Position numbers and translations under genes: made by a program. Below are positions 16,522-24,498 of a DNA stretch of 64,000 bases, piece by piece. The first letter of the stretch is position 1. Each line of letters starts with the position of its first letter. The stretch is from Caulobacter sp. FWC2 (GTDB taxonomy: Bacteria > Pseudomonadota > Alphaproteobacteria > Caulobacterales > Caulobacteraceae), in assembly GCF_002742625.1 (NCBI RefSeq), contig NZ_PEBF01000001.1, forward strand, positions 1,550,001-1,614,000, given 5' to 3'. Below the pieces are notes generated by a model. The model saw only the letters and a program-made list of their open reading frames with translations. It made no database searches and was not told the DNA's origin.

Positions 16522-17433
16522 ATGACCGACATCGCCCCCACTCCAGGCGTCCTCGACGACGTCGTTTCCGCATTCCAGATCGAAGGCCTCCCCGTGCGCG
16601 GCCGCGTGGTCCGCCTGGGCGACGCCGTCGACCAGGTGCTGACCCGCCACGCCTATCCGGAACCCGTCGCCAACCTGCTGGGCGAGGCCTGCGCGCTGGC
16701 GGCCCTGGTCGGCTCCAGCCTGAAGTTCGAAGGCCGGCTGATCATCCAGGCCCAGGGCGACGGTCCCGTGCGCTATGTCGTGGTCGACTATGACACCAGC
16801 GGCGGCCTGCGCGGCTACTGCCGGTTCGATCCGGAAGAGGTCGCGGCCCTCTCGGAAGGCTTCACGCGTCCGGGCGCCAAGACCCTGCTGGGGGGCGGCG
16901 TGTTCATCATGACCCTGGACCAGGGCGCGGACATGGATCGCTATCAGGGCGTCACGCCGATCGAGGGCGAGACCCTGGCCCTGTGCGCCGAACAGTACTT
17001 CGCCCAGTCGGAACAGACCCCGACCCGCGTGCGCCTGGCCGTCGGCCAGGTCGACACCGGCGAAGGGCCCAAGTGGCGCGCCGGCGGCATCCTGATCCAG
17101 ATGATCGCGGGCGATCAGTCCCGCGGCGACACCCAGGACGCCTGGACCCACGTCCAGGCCCTGTTCGAGACCACGGGCGAGGACGAGCTGGTCGACCCGA
17201 CCCTCACGACCCCGACCCTGCTGTGGCGGCTGTTCAACGAGGACGGCGTGCGTCTCCTCGAGGAGAAGCCGATGCGGGCCTTCTGCCGCTGCTCGGACGA
17301 GCGCATCGCCGTGGTGATGGACTCGTTCTCGGCCGAGGAAGTCGCCGACATGGTCGAGCCCGACGGCAAGATCCACGTGACCTGCGAGTACTGCTCGCGC
17401 GTCTACAAGCTGGACGCGCCGGCGGCGGCTTAG
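16522..17433 (+). CDS. hslO: Redox-regulated chaperone Hsp33
   Basis: A GTG at 16501 is in frame, but MTDIAPTPGVLDDVV at 16522 is the better start (303 aa). The C-terminal zinc switch is present as CRC and CEYC (in FCRCSDERI and VTCEYCSRVY), which become disulfides under oxidation and turn the protein into a holdase. The N-terminal core (RGYCRFDPEEV region) is intact. The argF-hslO neighbourhood recurs in alphaproteobacteria. It ends 18 bp from the convergent orphan gene. Confidence 0.95.
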   Translation: MTDIAPTPGVLDDVVSAFQIEGLPVRGRVVRLGDAVDQVLTRHAYPEPVANLLGEACALAALVGSSLKFEGRLIIQAQGDGPVRYVVVDYDTSGGLRGYCRFDPEEVAALSEGFTRPGAKTLLGGGVFIMTLDQGADMDRYQGVTPIEGETLALCAEQYFAQSEQTPTRVRLAVGQVDTGEGPKWRAGGILIQMIAGDQSRGDTQDAWTHVQALFETTGEDELVDPTLTTPTLLWRLFNEDGVRLLEEKPMRAFCRCSDERIAVVMDSFSAEEVADMVEPDGKIHVTCEYCSRVYKLDAPAAA

Positions 17434-17451
17434 CCGCCGGGCCTGACGTCG

Positions 17452-18105
17452 TCACTCATAGACGACGGTGTAGGCGCCGTTCGCTTCCTGGATCACGGTG
17501 GCGGTCGTCTCCGGGCGGCCGGTGAAGTCGATCGCTGCGTAAGCTGGCGGCGCCGCATCCACATCGCAGACAGGGCTAGACGCATCGGCGCTGTCGGCGA
17601 CGTAGAATTTCACGATGGGCGTGATGGTGTATTGCTCGTCTGGCAGGCCCGCGGAGGCCTTTATGGGCGAGGGGATGCTGCTGCCGTTCTCGCTGGCCGA
17701 GCCGAAGACAAAGTTGCTCGCCGGCGTGAAGTTGGTGTTTGACCCGATCGAGAAAGATCCGTTCTGCGGTTGACCGGGACTGCTCATGCCGACGAAGGCT
17801 GGCTCGCCGGCGCCAGCGAAGGCTAGCGTGTCGTTGCTGCTGGAATCCCCAGCGGTCACGTCGCGGGGCTCCGGTATCGCGCCTTGGTCCAGAGGTTCGG
17901 TTTGCTGGATCTGATAGGCATAGGCGCCTTCGGTATAGGTCACCGTGTCAAAGGAGCCATGTGTGAGTCTATCGACGCTCGCCCAGGCGTTCTCATAGAC
18001 TTGCTGTAATACGCCCCGGTCCTCGATGTCGGGCGGCTGCAGGAACGCCACGTACGACTTCATGGCTCCTGACTGATTGAGAATCTTAATGGTGTAGGTG
18101 GCCAC
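17452..18105 (-). CDS. Orphan protein of tandem paralog pair, copy 2
   Basis: This 217-residue protein starts at GTG 18103-18105 with GGGAGG 8 nt upstream. It begins (M)ATYTIKILNQSG and has no signal peptide or membrane segment. Shared with its upstream paralog are the strands NGSFSI, FVFG, TPI(V/I)KFYV and a C-terminal DFTG-P--TATV-Q---GA-- stretch. It looks beta-rich. I do not recognise the family. Two of its few cysteines are absent from the conserved core. Base composition is somewhat less GC-rich than the neighbours. A lectin- or toxin-like beta protein would be one guess, with no direct support. Confidence 0.8.
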   Translation of the reverse strand: MATYTIKILNQSGAMKSYVAFLQPPDIEDRGVLQQVYENAWASVDRLTHGSFDTVTYTEGAYAYQIQQTEPLDQGAIPEPRDVTAGDSSSNDTLAFAGAGEPAFVGMSSPGQPQNGSFSIGSNTNFTPASNFVFGSASENGSSIPSPIKASAGLPDEQYTITPIVKFYVADSADASSPVCDVDAAPPAYAAIDFTGRPETTATVIQEANGAYTVVYE

Positions 18106-18203
18106 GTCGTACCTCCCTCAAGGTGTGCGCTTCTTCATAACTCATGTCGCTGCGGATGGTGATCGCGGGCGGGCTCTTGTCGGGCCGCTGCTTCATGCGG
18201 GTG

Positions 18204-18851
18204 TCAGCTGTAGCTCACCGCGAAGCTTCCGTCGGCGTGCTGAAGCACGGTCGCGGTGCTGTAGGGCGTGCCGGTGAAGTCGACGGCGGCGCTATTCGAA
18301 ACCTGAGCCACGTCGATCACCTCGCCGGCGGCGTAGGCCCCGTCGGTGACGTAGAACTTGATGACGGGCGTGACGTTGTAGGTCTCGTTCGGAAGGGCCG
18401 AGAAGGTGGCGACGGGCGCGGGGATCGGCGAGCCGTCCGGTTGAGCCAAACCGAAGACGAAGCCGTTCAGCGGCGTGAAATCGGTCCCGGCGACGATCGA
18501 GAACGAACCGTTGCTCGCCTGGCCAGGGCTCGTAAGGGACTTGAACCCCGTCATGCCCGTATTGGTGAACGTCACCGTATCGCAGGTCGCCGTGTTCACG
18601 GCCATGACGCCGCCGGAATCCACCACGGCGCCCAGGCTCAGCCTGTCCACCGAAGACCAGTAAGCGTAGGAATTCTCGGTGTAGACGACTGAGTCCCAGC
18701 TGCCTGGCGTAAGGTTGGCGAAGGTGACCCAGGCGTTGGCGAAGACTGGTGTCGCCCCGCCCGTGGACGCCACCGCTGGCGGCGCCATGAAGATCACATA
18801 GCTCTGAGCAGCCGCAGACTGGTTGTAGATCCTGATCGTGTAGGTCGCCAT
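18204..18851 (-). CDS. Orphan protein of tandem paralog pair, copy 1
   Basis: The frame is open to 18953, but MATYTIRIYNQSAAAQSYV at 18851 has GGGAG upstream and aligns with the paralog start (215 aa). Conserved features match the downstream copy, including NAWV--NLT-GS-D-V-YTE near residue 40-60, NGSFSI, FVFGLAQPDGSPIP and TPVIKFYVTDG. There is no export signal. A 98-bp gap separates the copies, so they may be co-transcribed. Function unknown. The pair sits alone between hslO and apaG and may be an accessory insertion. Confidence 0.8.
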   Translation of the reverse strand: MATYTIRIYNQSAAAQSYVIFMAPPAVASTGGATPVFANAWVTFANLTPGSWDSVVYTENSYAYWSSVDRLSLGAVVDSGGVMAVNTATCDTVTFTNTGMTGFKSLTSPGQASNGSFSIVAGTDFTPLNGFVFGLAQPDGSPIPAPVATFSALPNETYNVTPVIKFYVTDGAYAAGEVIDVAQVSNSAAVDFTGTPYSTATVLQHADGSFAVSYS

Positions 18852-19000
18852 GGCGGACTCCCGAGGGTTCGGGCGAGGCTGCGCACGCCGCGCAATAGCG
18901 TCGCCGCCCTCCCAAGCGGCGCCATTAGGAATCGAAAATCCAGCACATTGCAATCTATGATGTTAAGTCAGTTTGTTTCTCGTTCGACGCGTGAACGCGA

Positions 19001-19029
19001 AAGGCCGGCGCCCTTCGGGCGCCGGCCTT
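19001..19029 (-). terminator. Hairpin terminator after apaG
   Basis: A perfect 13-bp GC-rich stem (19001-19013 with 19017-19029, loop TTC) lies 33 bp past the apaG stop. Read leftward it is followed by a short TTTCG, so termination is likely but the U-tract is weak. Confidence 0.65.
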
Positions 19030-19062
19030 CGAGGACCGCGATAGGGCTTCGGCGATGGAAGC

Positions 19063-19494
19063 CTAGTTCAGCTTCGCCGCCGCGCCGGGCAGGTGCAGGG
19101 AGAACTCGGGGATCTCGACCTCGAACATTTCGCCCTGGTCGGTGACCATCTGGTAGCTGCCCTTCATCGCGCCGGACGGCGTGGGCAGGGGGCAGTTGGA
19201 GACGTAGCGGAAGGCCTCGCGCGGCTTCAGCTCCGGCTGCTCGCCGACCACGCCCGAGCCCTCGACGTCGTTGACGCGGTTGAAGGCGTCGGTGATCGAC
19301 CAGCGGCGGGCGACCAGGGTGACGATCTCGGCCCCATGGTTCTCGATCTCGACCGTGTAGGACCACAGATAGAGGCCCTGATCCGGCGAGGACTCTTCGG
19401 CCGCATAGACCGGGAAGACGCGCACGAGGATGTCGCGCGTGCGGGCCTCGTAGGCTCCGGCGTCCTGGCCGCGACGGCGGCGCATCCGCTGCAT
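19063..19494 (-). CDS. apaG: ApaG domain protein
   Basis: The protein matches ApaG over its full length, with SSPDQGLYLWSYTVEIENHG, LVARRWSITDAFN and VGEQPELKPREAFRY, a fibronectin-III-like fold. The family is linked to cobalt/magnesium handling and Ap4A levels, but its biochemistry is unsettled. The frame opens at 19527, inside metZ; I use ATG 19494 (143 aa) because it avoids a large overlap. It follows metZ by 13 bp and is probably cotranscribed. Confidence 0.9.
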   Translation of the reverse strand: MQRMRRRRGQDAGAYEARTRDILVRVFPVYAAEESSPDQGLYLWSYTVEIENHGAEIVTLVARRWSITDAFNRVNDVEGSGVVGEQPELKPREAFRYVSNCPLPTPSGAMKGSYQMVTDQGEMFEVEIPEFSLHLPGAAAKLN

Positions 19495-19507
19495 CGGCGG
19501 GGAGGTT

Positions 19508-20692
19508 TCACGCCTGATCGAGCGCACGGATCACATCTCTCTGAAGGTCGGCCAAGCTTTCCAGGCCCACGGACAGGCGGACGCCGCCCTCGGTCACGCC
19601 CAGGGACGGACGCTGCTCCTCGGGCACCGAACGGTGGGTGGTGGTCGGCGGGTGGGTCGCCATCGACTTGGCGTCGCCCAGGTTGTTGGAGATGTCGACG
19701 ATCTCCAGCGCGTTCAGGAACTTGAAGGCCGCCTCGCGCGAGCCGAGATCCATGGCGATCACGGTGCCGCCGCCGCTCATCTGCGCCTTGGCGACGTTGT
19801 GGCCCGGGTGGTCGGTGCGGAACGGGTAGAGCACCCGCTGCACCTTCTTGTGCTCGGCGATGGTGTTGGACAGGGCCAGGGCGCTGTCGGCCTGACGGCG
19901 GACGCGCAGGTCCAGGGTCTCCAGACCCTTCAGCATCACCCAGGCGTTGAACGGCGACAGCGACGGACCGGTGTGGCGCAGGCTGTCGCGGTAGAATTCC
20001 TCGTTGATCGCCTCGCTGGTCAGGATGGCCCCGCCCAGCACGCGGCCCTGGCCGTCGATGTGTTTGGTGGCCGAGTAGACGACGACATCGGCGCCCAGTT
20101 CCAGCGGCTGCTGGAAGATCGGGGTGGCGAAGACGTTGTCGACGATGACCTTGGCGCCGACCGCGTGGGCCATTTCCGAGACGGCGCGGATGTCGGTGAT
20201 TTCCAGGACCGGGTTCGAGGGCGTCTCGATCAGCACGGCCTTGGTGTTCGGGCGGATCGCCGCTTCCCATTCCTTGAGGTCGGTGGCGTCGACGAAGGTG
20301 GTTTCGACGCCGAAGCGCGGCAGCCACTCGCTGATGATCCAGCGGCACGAGCCGAACAGGGCGCGGCCAGCCACCACGTGGTCGCCCGCGCGGACCAGGC
20401 CCATCAGAGCGCTGTGGATCGAGGCCATGCCGGTGGCCTGGGCGCGGCACACCTCGGCGCCTTCCAGCAGGGCCAGGCGATCTTCGAACATCTTCACGGT
20501 CGGGTTGTTGAACCGCGAATAGACGAAGCCCGGATCCTCGCCGGAGAAGCGGCGATCGGCGGCCTCGGCGCTGTCGTAGGTGAAGCCTTGCGTCAGATAG
20601 AGCGCCTCGGCGGTCTCCATGAACTGCGACCGCGCGATGCCCCCACGAATGAGCTTCGTCGCGACGTCCCAGTCTTTTGGATCCTCGGCCAC
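19508..20692 (-). CDS. metZ: O-succinylhomoserine sulfhydrylase
   Basis: The 394-residue protein is a Cys/Met-metabolism PLP enzyme with SRFNNPTVKMFEDRLALLEG, the PLP lysine in SATKHIDGQG and the C-terminal SVGLESLADLQRD. It makes homocysteine directly from O-succinylhomoserine and sulfide. Related cystathionine synthases and lyases share the fold; SATKHIDGQGRVLGG fits the MetZ branch best. It is divergent from dcd; the shared upstream region carries a pair of 15-bp direct repeats. Confidence 0.92.
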   Translation of the reverse strand: MAEDPKDWDVATKLIRGGIARSQFMETAEALYLTQGFTYDSAEAADRRFSGEDPGFVYSRFNNPTVKMFEDRLALLEGAEVCRAQATGMASIHSALMGLVRAGDHVVAGRALFGSCRWIISEWLPRFGVETTFVDATDLKEWEAAIRPNTKAVLIETPSNPVLEITDIRAVSEMAHAVGAKVIVDNVFATPIFQQPLELGADVVVYSATKHIDGQGRVLGGAILTSEAINEEFYRDSLRHTGPSLSPFNAWVMLKGLETLDLRVRRQADSALALSNTIAEHKKVQRVLYPFRTDHPGHNVAKAQMSGGGTVIAMDLGSREAAFKFLNALEIVDISNNLGDAKSMATHPPTTTHRSVPEEQRPSLGVTEGGVRLSVGLESLADLQRDVIRALDQA

Positions 20693-20781
20693 GGGCCTGC
20701 CTCTCTACGCTTGAAACCGCCGGCATAAGGAGCGGCGAGGGGGCCTTGGTCAAGCCTGAACGCCCCGTCCGCGAGCGGAGA

Positions 20782-20817
20782 ATTGTCACGGGCGAAAATC
20801 ACATTGTCACGGGCGAA
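20782..20817. promoter_or_regulatory. Tandem 15-bp direct repeats between metZ and dcd
   Basis: ATTGTCACGGGCGAA occurs exactly at 20782-20796 and again at 20803-20817. The 21-bp period is two helical turns, as expected for two protein dimers bound on one DNA face. It lies 89 bp before metZ and 53 bp before dcd. The binding protein is unknown. Confidence 0.6.
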
Positions 20818-20870
20818 CGGGCGTCTCTCCCGCCTTGCCTTTGTGGCGCGGTTTCGCGAGTGTCGCGCCG

Positions 20871-21899
20871 ATGACCGACGCCCACGCCGCAGGGATTCTG
20901 CCCTGCCAGACCATCGAGGACCTGATCGCCGAAGAGGCGATCACCTCGGCCACGCCTTTCGACACCGATCAGGTGCAGCCCGCCAGCCTTGACCTGCGGC
21001 TGGGCGCGCGCGCTTGGCGTGTCCGCGCCTCGTTCCTGCCGGGCTTGGGCCGCCGTGTGGTGGAGCGTCTGAAGGACGTGGCCATGCACGAGCTGGACCT
21101 GACCAAGGGCGCGGTGCTGGAGAAGGGTTGCGTCTACATCGCCGAGCTGCAGGAAAGCCTGGCCTTGCCGGGCAATGTCTCGGCGCGGGGCAATCCCAAG
21201 AGCTCGACCGGCCGGGTGGACGTCTTCGTGCGCCTGCTGACCGACCACAGCCGCGCCTTCGACGATGTGGACGCCGGCTATGACGGCCCGCTCTATATAG
21301 AGATCGCTCCGCAGACCTTCTCGGTGCTGGTGCGCTCGGGCACGCGGCTGAACCAGCTGCGTCTCAAGCGCGGCGAACCGGCCAAGCTGTCGATCAAGAG
21401 CGTGGGCGTGGACCTGACGCCGGGCCTGAACGGCCTGGTCGGCTTCCGCGGTCGCCGTCACGCCGGCGTCGTCGACCTGGATCACGAGGACGGCCACGAC
21501 CCGCGCGACTACTGGGAGCCGCTGGAGGCCCGTCACGGCGAGCTGCTGCTGGATCCCGGCGAGTTCTACATCCTGGCCTCGAAGGAAAACATCGAGATCC
21601 CGGTGCTGGAAGCGGCCGAGATGACCCCGATCGACCCGTCGGTCGGCGAGTTCCGCGTCCACTATGCCGGCTTCTTCGATCCGGGCTTCGGCACGGAAGA
21701 GGCCCTGGCGACGGGCTCCAAGGGCGTGCTGGAAGTGCGCAGCCACGAGACGCCGTTCCTTCTGGAGGACGGGCAGACCGTGGCCCGGCTGGTCTATGAA
21801 CCACTGACCGCGCGACCGGTCCGCCTCTATGGCGAGGGCGGCTCGCACTACCAGCGCCAGGGTTTGAAATTATCCAAGCATTTCAAGGCTTGGAGCTGA
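20871..21899 (+). CDS. dcd: dCTP deaminase, long alphaproteobacterial form
   Basis: An ATG at 20835 is in frame, but MTDAHAAGILPCQTIEDLI at 20871 starts where the domain starts (342 aa). The N-terminal half shows the Dcd pattern (QVQPASLDLRLG, SARGNPKSSTGRVD). The C-terminal half repeats a dUTPase-like fold, with VHYAGFFDPGFG and ETPFLLEDGQTVARL. It deaminates dCTP to dUTP for thymidylate synthesis. About twice the length of E. coli Dcd, as usual for this branch. Confidence 0.9.
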   Translation: MTDAHAAGILPCQTIEDLIAEEAITSATPFDTDQVQPASLDLRLGARAWRVRASFLPGLGRRVVERLKDVAMHELDLTKGAVLEKGCVYIAELQESLALPGNVSARGNPKSSTGRVDVFVRLLTDHSRAFDDVDAGYDGPLYIEIAPQTFSVLVRSGTRLNQLRLKRGEPAKLSIKSVGVDLTPGLNGLVGFRGRRHAGVVDLDHEDGHDPRDYWEPLEARHGELLLDPGEFYILASKENIEIPVLEAAEMTPIDPSVGEFRVHYAGFFDPGFGTEEALATGSKGVLEVRSHETPFLLEDGQTVARLVYEPLTARPVRLYGEGGSHYQRQGLKLSKHFKAWS

Positions 21900-22235
21900 C
21901 CTCCAGCGCCTTGAGGCGTTAGGTCGCGGACCCCGTTCACTCGCGCCTTACCAAGCTAGCGCTTACCTGAAGGTCCGATTTGATAGGGCCTTGGAGTACG
22001 CGCGTCATGTCTGGAAGCGCCTGTCGGTCGAGGGCTGTCTGCCCCTGTGAAGGCGCGCGACCATGTCGTCCGCAGGCTGCCGCGAGGGTGTCGCAGCCGC
22101 GCCGCGCGGCAACGCGCCGCACCACATCTAGTGGACAGTCGGTGCCGTTACACAAATTCTAGTCCTCGTCCTCGCTGGCAGCGACTCACTGAGTCGCCGG
22201 GCGGCGAGACCGGTAAACTCTCCACGGAGGCCACC
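21900..22235. other. Intergenic stretch with short hairpins
   Basis: This 336-bp gap has no convincing gene. It holds CGCC-TTGA-GGCG (21907-21918), possibly part of dcd termination, and a perfect 7-bp hairpin GCGACTC-ACT-GAGTCGC (22181-22197) containing two GANTC sites. An open frame crossing 22047-22235 does not look like protein. I looked for and did not find tmRNA, SRP RNA or tRNA features. Confidence 0.5.
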
Positions 22236-22538
22236 TTGGCCCGCATCGCACATGATCGGTTCCTGATCCTGCAAGGCCGCGTCGAGGCCTGGGAGCGGTG
22301 CGCGCGCATCCCCGGCTGCGACAAGGCTGTCTGGCGCCAGGACGCCGAAGGCCGGGTGATCCGCTGGGCCGACTTCGGCGATCGCTTCTCGCGCTACGGC
22401 TGGGAAGTGGTCAGCCGTCCGCGTCCGGGCGTACTGGGCCGGGCCCTGGCGGTCAAGCGCCTGGAGGCCATCCACTGGCGCGGCCTGACCCGCGACGGAC
22501 TGTCGGCTGACCCGTTCCTTGACCGCAAGGCGGCCTGA
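22236..22538 (+). CDS. Small conserved-looking protein of unknown function
   Basis: The frame is open from 22047, but the upstream part is not protein-like. TTG at 22236 has GGAGG 5 nt upstream, giving 100 residues beginning (M)ARIAHDRFLILQGRVEAWER. It is compact, mixed charge, rich in Trp and Arg (CDKAVWRQDAEGRVIRW, IHWRGLTRDG) and has two cysteines. There is no signal or membrane segment. I do not recognise it. A GANTC-bearing hairpin lies 39-55 bp upstream of its start. Confidence 0.7.
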   Translation: MARIAHDRFLILQGRVEAWERCARIPGCDKAVWRQDAEGRVIRWADFGDRFSRYGWEVVSRPRPGVLGRALAVKRLEAIHWRGLTRDGLSADPFLDRKAA

Positions 22539-22593
22539 GAACCTTCCGGAACATCAAGTGTCTCCGTCATTTAGTCGTGTTCGCGCGACAAAA

Positions 22594-22645
22594 TGACAAC
22601 CTTGCTTGACATGATTGCGCTCCGGTGTGACAAGTTCGCTTGTCA
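22594..22645. promoter_or_regulatory. Double operator over the promoter of the XRE/membrane pair
   Basis: Two 18-bp dyads with TGACAA-N6-TTG(T/A)CA pattern lie at 22594-22611 and 22628-22645. The second is a perfect inverted repeat with 7-bp arms. The TTGACA of the first can serve as a -35, and the second covers the -10 region. Another TTGTCA half-site (22661-22666) touches the start codon. The downstream XRE protein is the obvious candidate ligand. Confidence 0.6.
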
Positions 22646-22665
22646 AATTGCGAGGGGTGCTTGTC

Positions 22666-23253
22666 ATGGATGACGACGCAAAGCCGAAATGGACCAAGTG
22701 GGCCCTGTTCGCTGTCGGCGCGGTGGCGCTGTCGGCGATTCCGTTGTGGCTGGGCTTGGCCCGCCCGCTCTCGGGCACGCCGATGCTGGTGGCCATGTTG
22801 GTCTGGGTCTTGGTCTACATGGCCTATGTCTATGTCGGCTCGTCGCGACTAAAGGCCGGCAAGATCGGGCCGGTCATGAAGCGCTATCGGCGCCGCCTGG
22901 CTGTGGCGATGCTGGCCTACACCGTGATCCTCGTTGGCTCGCTGTCGCTGTTGCGCGGCGACCATCTCACCGGACCGCTGCTGTGGATCGTGGCCGCCGC
23001 GCCGGCGATCCCGATCCTGGGCGTGCTGGTCGTGATGGGTCTCTACCTGAAGGAAGAGCCCGACGAGTTCGAGCGGAGGATCCACGTCGAGGCCATGCTG
23101 TGGGGTCTGGGCGCGGTCCTGGGCGTCAGCACTGTCTGGGGTTTCCTGAGCAATGCCGGCGTCATTCCCTCGCCGCCGCTGTTCCTGGTCTTCCCGCTGT
23201 TCTGCCTGGCCTGGGGCTTCAGCCAGCCCCTGATCCGGAGGCGGTACCAATGA
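22666..23253 (+). CDS. Multi-pass membrane protein coupled to an XRE regulator
   Basis: The start at ATG 22666 (195 aa) is preferred over 22615, which lies in the operator region. About five hydrophobic segments are visible, including ALFAVGAVALSAIPLWLGL and LLWIVAAAPAIPILGVLVVM. There is a cytoplasmic-looking acidic loop (LKEEPDEFERRIHVEAM). This layout, a membrane protein followed by a tiny XRE gene, recurs in bacteria, but no transport function is assigned. Its stop overlaps the XRE start (ATGA). Confidence 0.82.
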   Translation: MDDDAKPKWTKWALFAVGAVALSAIPLWLGLARPLSGTPMLVAMLVWVLVYMAYVYVGSSRLKAGKIGPVMKRYRRRLAVAMLAYTVILVGSLSLLRGDHLTGPLLWIVAAAPAIPILGVLVVMGLYLKEEPDEFERRIHVEAMLWGLGAVLGVSTVWGFLSNAGVIPSPPLFLVFPLFCLAWGFSQPLIRRRYQ

Positions 23254-23444
23254 AGAACCGCCTGAAGGTGCTGCGCGCCGAACGCGACTGGAGCCAGGCC
23301 GACCTCGCCGAAAAGCTCCAGGTCTCCCGCCAGACCATCAACGCCCTGGAGACGGGCAAGTACGATCCCAGCCTGCCGCTGGCCTTCAAGATCGCCCGGT
23401 TGTTCGAACAGCCGATCGAAGCGATCTTCCAGGACGACCTCTAA
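23250..23444 (+). CDS. Small XRE-family repressor
   Basis: This 64-residue protein is only a helix-turn-helix domain: MKNRLKVLRAERDWSQADLA, then the recognition helix VSRQTINALETGKYDPSL, ending LFEQPIEAIFQDDL. It belongs to the YozG-like minimal Cro/CI group. It overlaps the membrane-protein gene by four bases. Two 18-bp dyads over the promoter make autorepression likely. Confidence 0.93.
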   Translation: MKNRLKVLRAERDWSQADLAEKLQVSRQTINALETGKYDPSLPLAFKIARLFEQPIEAIFQDDL

Positions 23445-23546
23445 GCCGCGCCCTTTAGGCCGGCTCCCCCACCGACTTTCCTTTCACACCGCGTCCGGCG
23501 CTGAGCGCCGAGCCTTTCGCACGTCCCTATTCAAGGAGAACACACC

Positions 23547-24437
23547 ATGTGCACGCCCATGCCGCGCTTTCGTTTCTTCGTCATGCTGATGGCCATCATG
23601 GCCGCCTGCGGTGTCTTCGGCGGCAATCATGCCCACGCCGCGGATCGCATGACCGTCACCGTCACGGGCAAGGGGCCCGACGTCATTCTGATCCCGGGCC
23701 TGGCCTCGTCCGCAGCAGTCTGGGACGAGACCGTCAAGCAACTGGCCCCGACCCACCGGGTCCACGTCGTCCAGGTCGCGGGCTTTGCCGGCGCGCCGGT
23801 GGCCGGCAACGCCGAGGGGCCGGTCGTCGAGCCGTTGGTCGAGGCGGTCGACGCCTACATCAAGACCAATCACCTGAAGTCGCCGGCCGTCATCGGCCAC
23901 TCGATGGGCGGCTTCACCGGCCTGATGCTGGTCAGCCGTCACCCGGAGGACGTCAGCCGCCTGCTGATCGTCGACAGCCTGCCCTTCTTCGCGTCGCTGT
24001 TCTCGCCGACCGCCACGGCCGAGAGCATGAAGCCCCAGGCCGCCGCCATGCGCGACGCCACGACCTCTATGAGCGCCGATGCTTTCGCCAGCCAGCAAGC
24101 GATGACCGCGCCACGCTACGTCAAGTCGCCGGAAGGCCAGAAGCTGATGGTGCAATGGTCCGTGGCCTCGTCGCAGTCGGTCGTCGGCCGCGCCATGTAC
24201 GACCTGCTGACTACCGACGCCCGCGGCGCGCTGCCGGCCATCAAGACGCCGACGACGCTGCTCTATCCCTACGATCCGGCCTTGGGCGCGCCGACGGCGA
24301 TGATCGACAAGACCTATGCCGACGCCTATGCGGGCCTGCCGGGCGTGACCCTGAAGCGCATCGACGACAGCCGCCACTTCATCATGATCGACCAGCCGAA
24401 GGCCTTCGCCGACGCGGTCCAGACCTTCTTGAAATAG
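23547..24437 (+). CDS. Exported alpha/beta hydrolase
   Basis: The 296-residue protein has an N-terminal signal (residues about 7-31, ending HAHA before ADRMTV), the oxyanion region LIPGLASSAAVWD, the nucleophile elbow IGHSMGGFTG and a C-terminal His in DDSRHFIMIDQP. AAGGAG lies 9 nt before the ATG. The acid is not certain. It is probably a periplasmic esterase or lipase-like enzyme; the substrate cannot be read. Confidence 0.88.
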   Translation: MCTPMPRFRFFVMLMAIMAACGVFGGNHAHAADRMTVTVTGKGPDVILIPGLASSAAVWDETVKQLAPTHRVHVVQVAGFAGAPVAGNAEGPVVEPLVEAVDAYIKTNHLKSPAVIGHSMGGFTGLMLVSRHPEDVSRLLIVDSLPFFASLFSPTATAESMKPQAAAMRDATTSMSADAFASQQAMTAPRYVKSPEGQKLMVQWSVASSQSVVGRAMYDLLTTDARGALPAIKTPTTLLYPYDPALGAPTAMIDKTYADAYAGLPGVTLKRIDDSRHFIMIDQPKAFADAVQTFLK

Positions 24438-24498
24438 GCCGCCTTGAAGTAGATCGCGGCGCGGTCCAAGCATGGGGCCAACGGTCAACGGGGGTCCC

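Noticed and set aside
21900..22235. A tmRNA, SRP RNA or 6S RNA gene in this gap
   Set aside because: No tmRNA tag sequence, no SRP GGAAGGAAGCAGCC-like core and no 6S-type open bubble were found.
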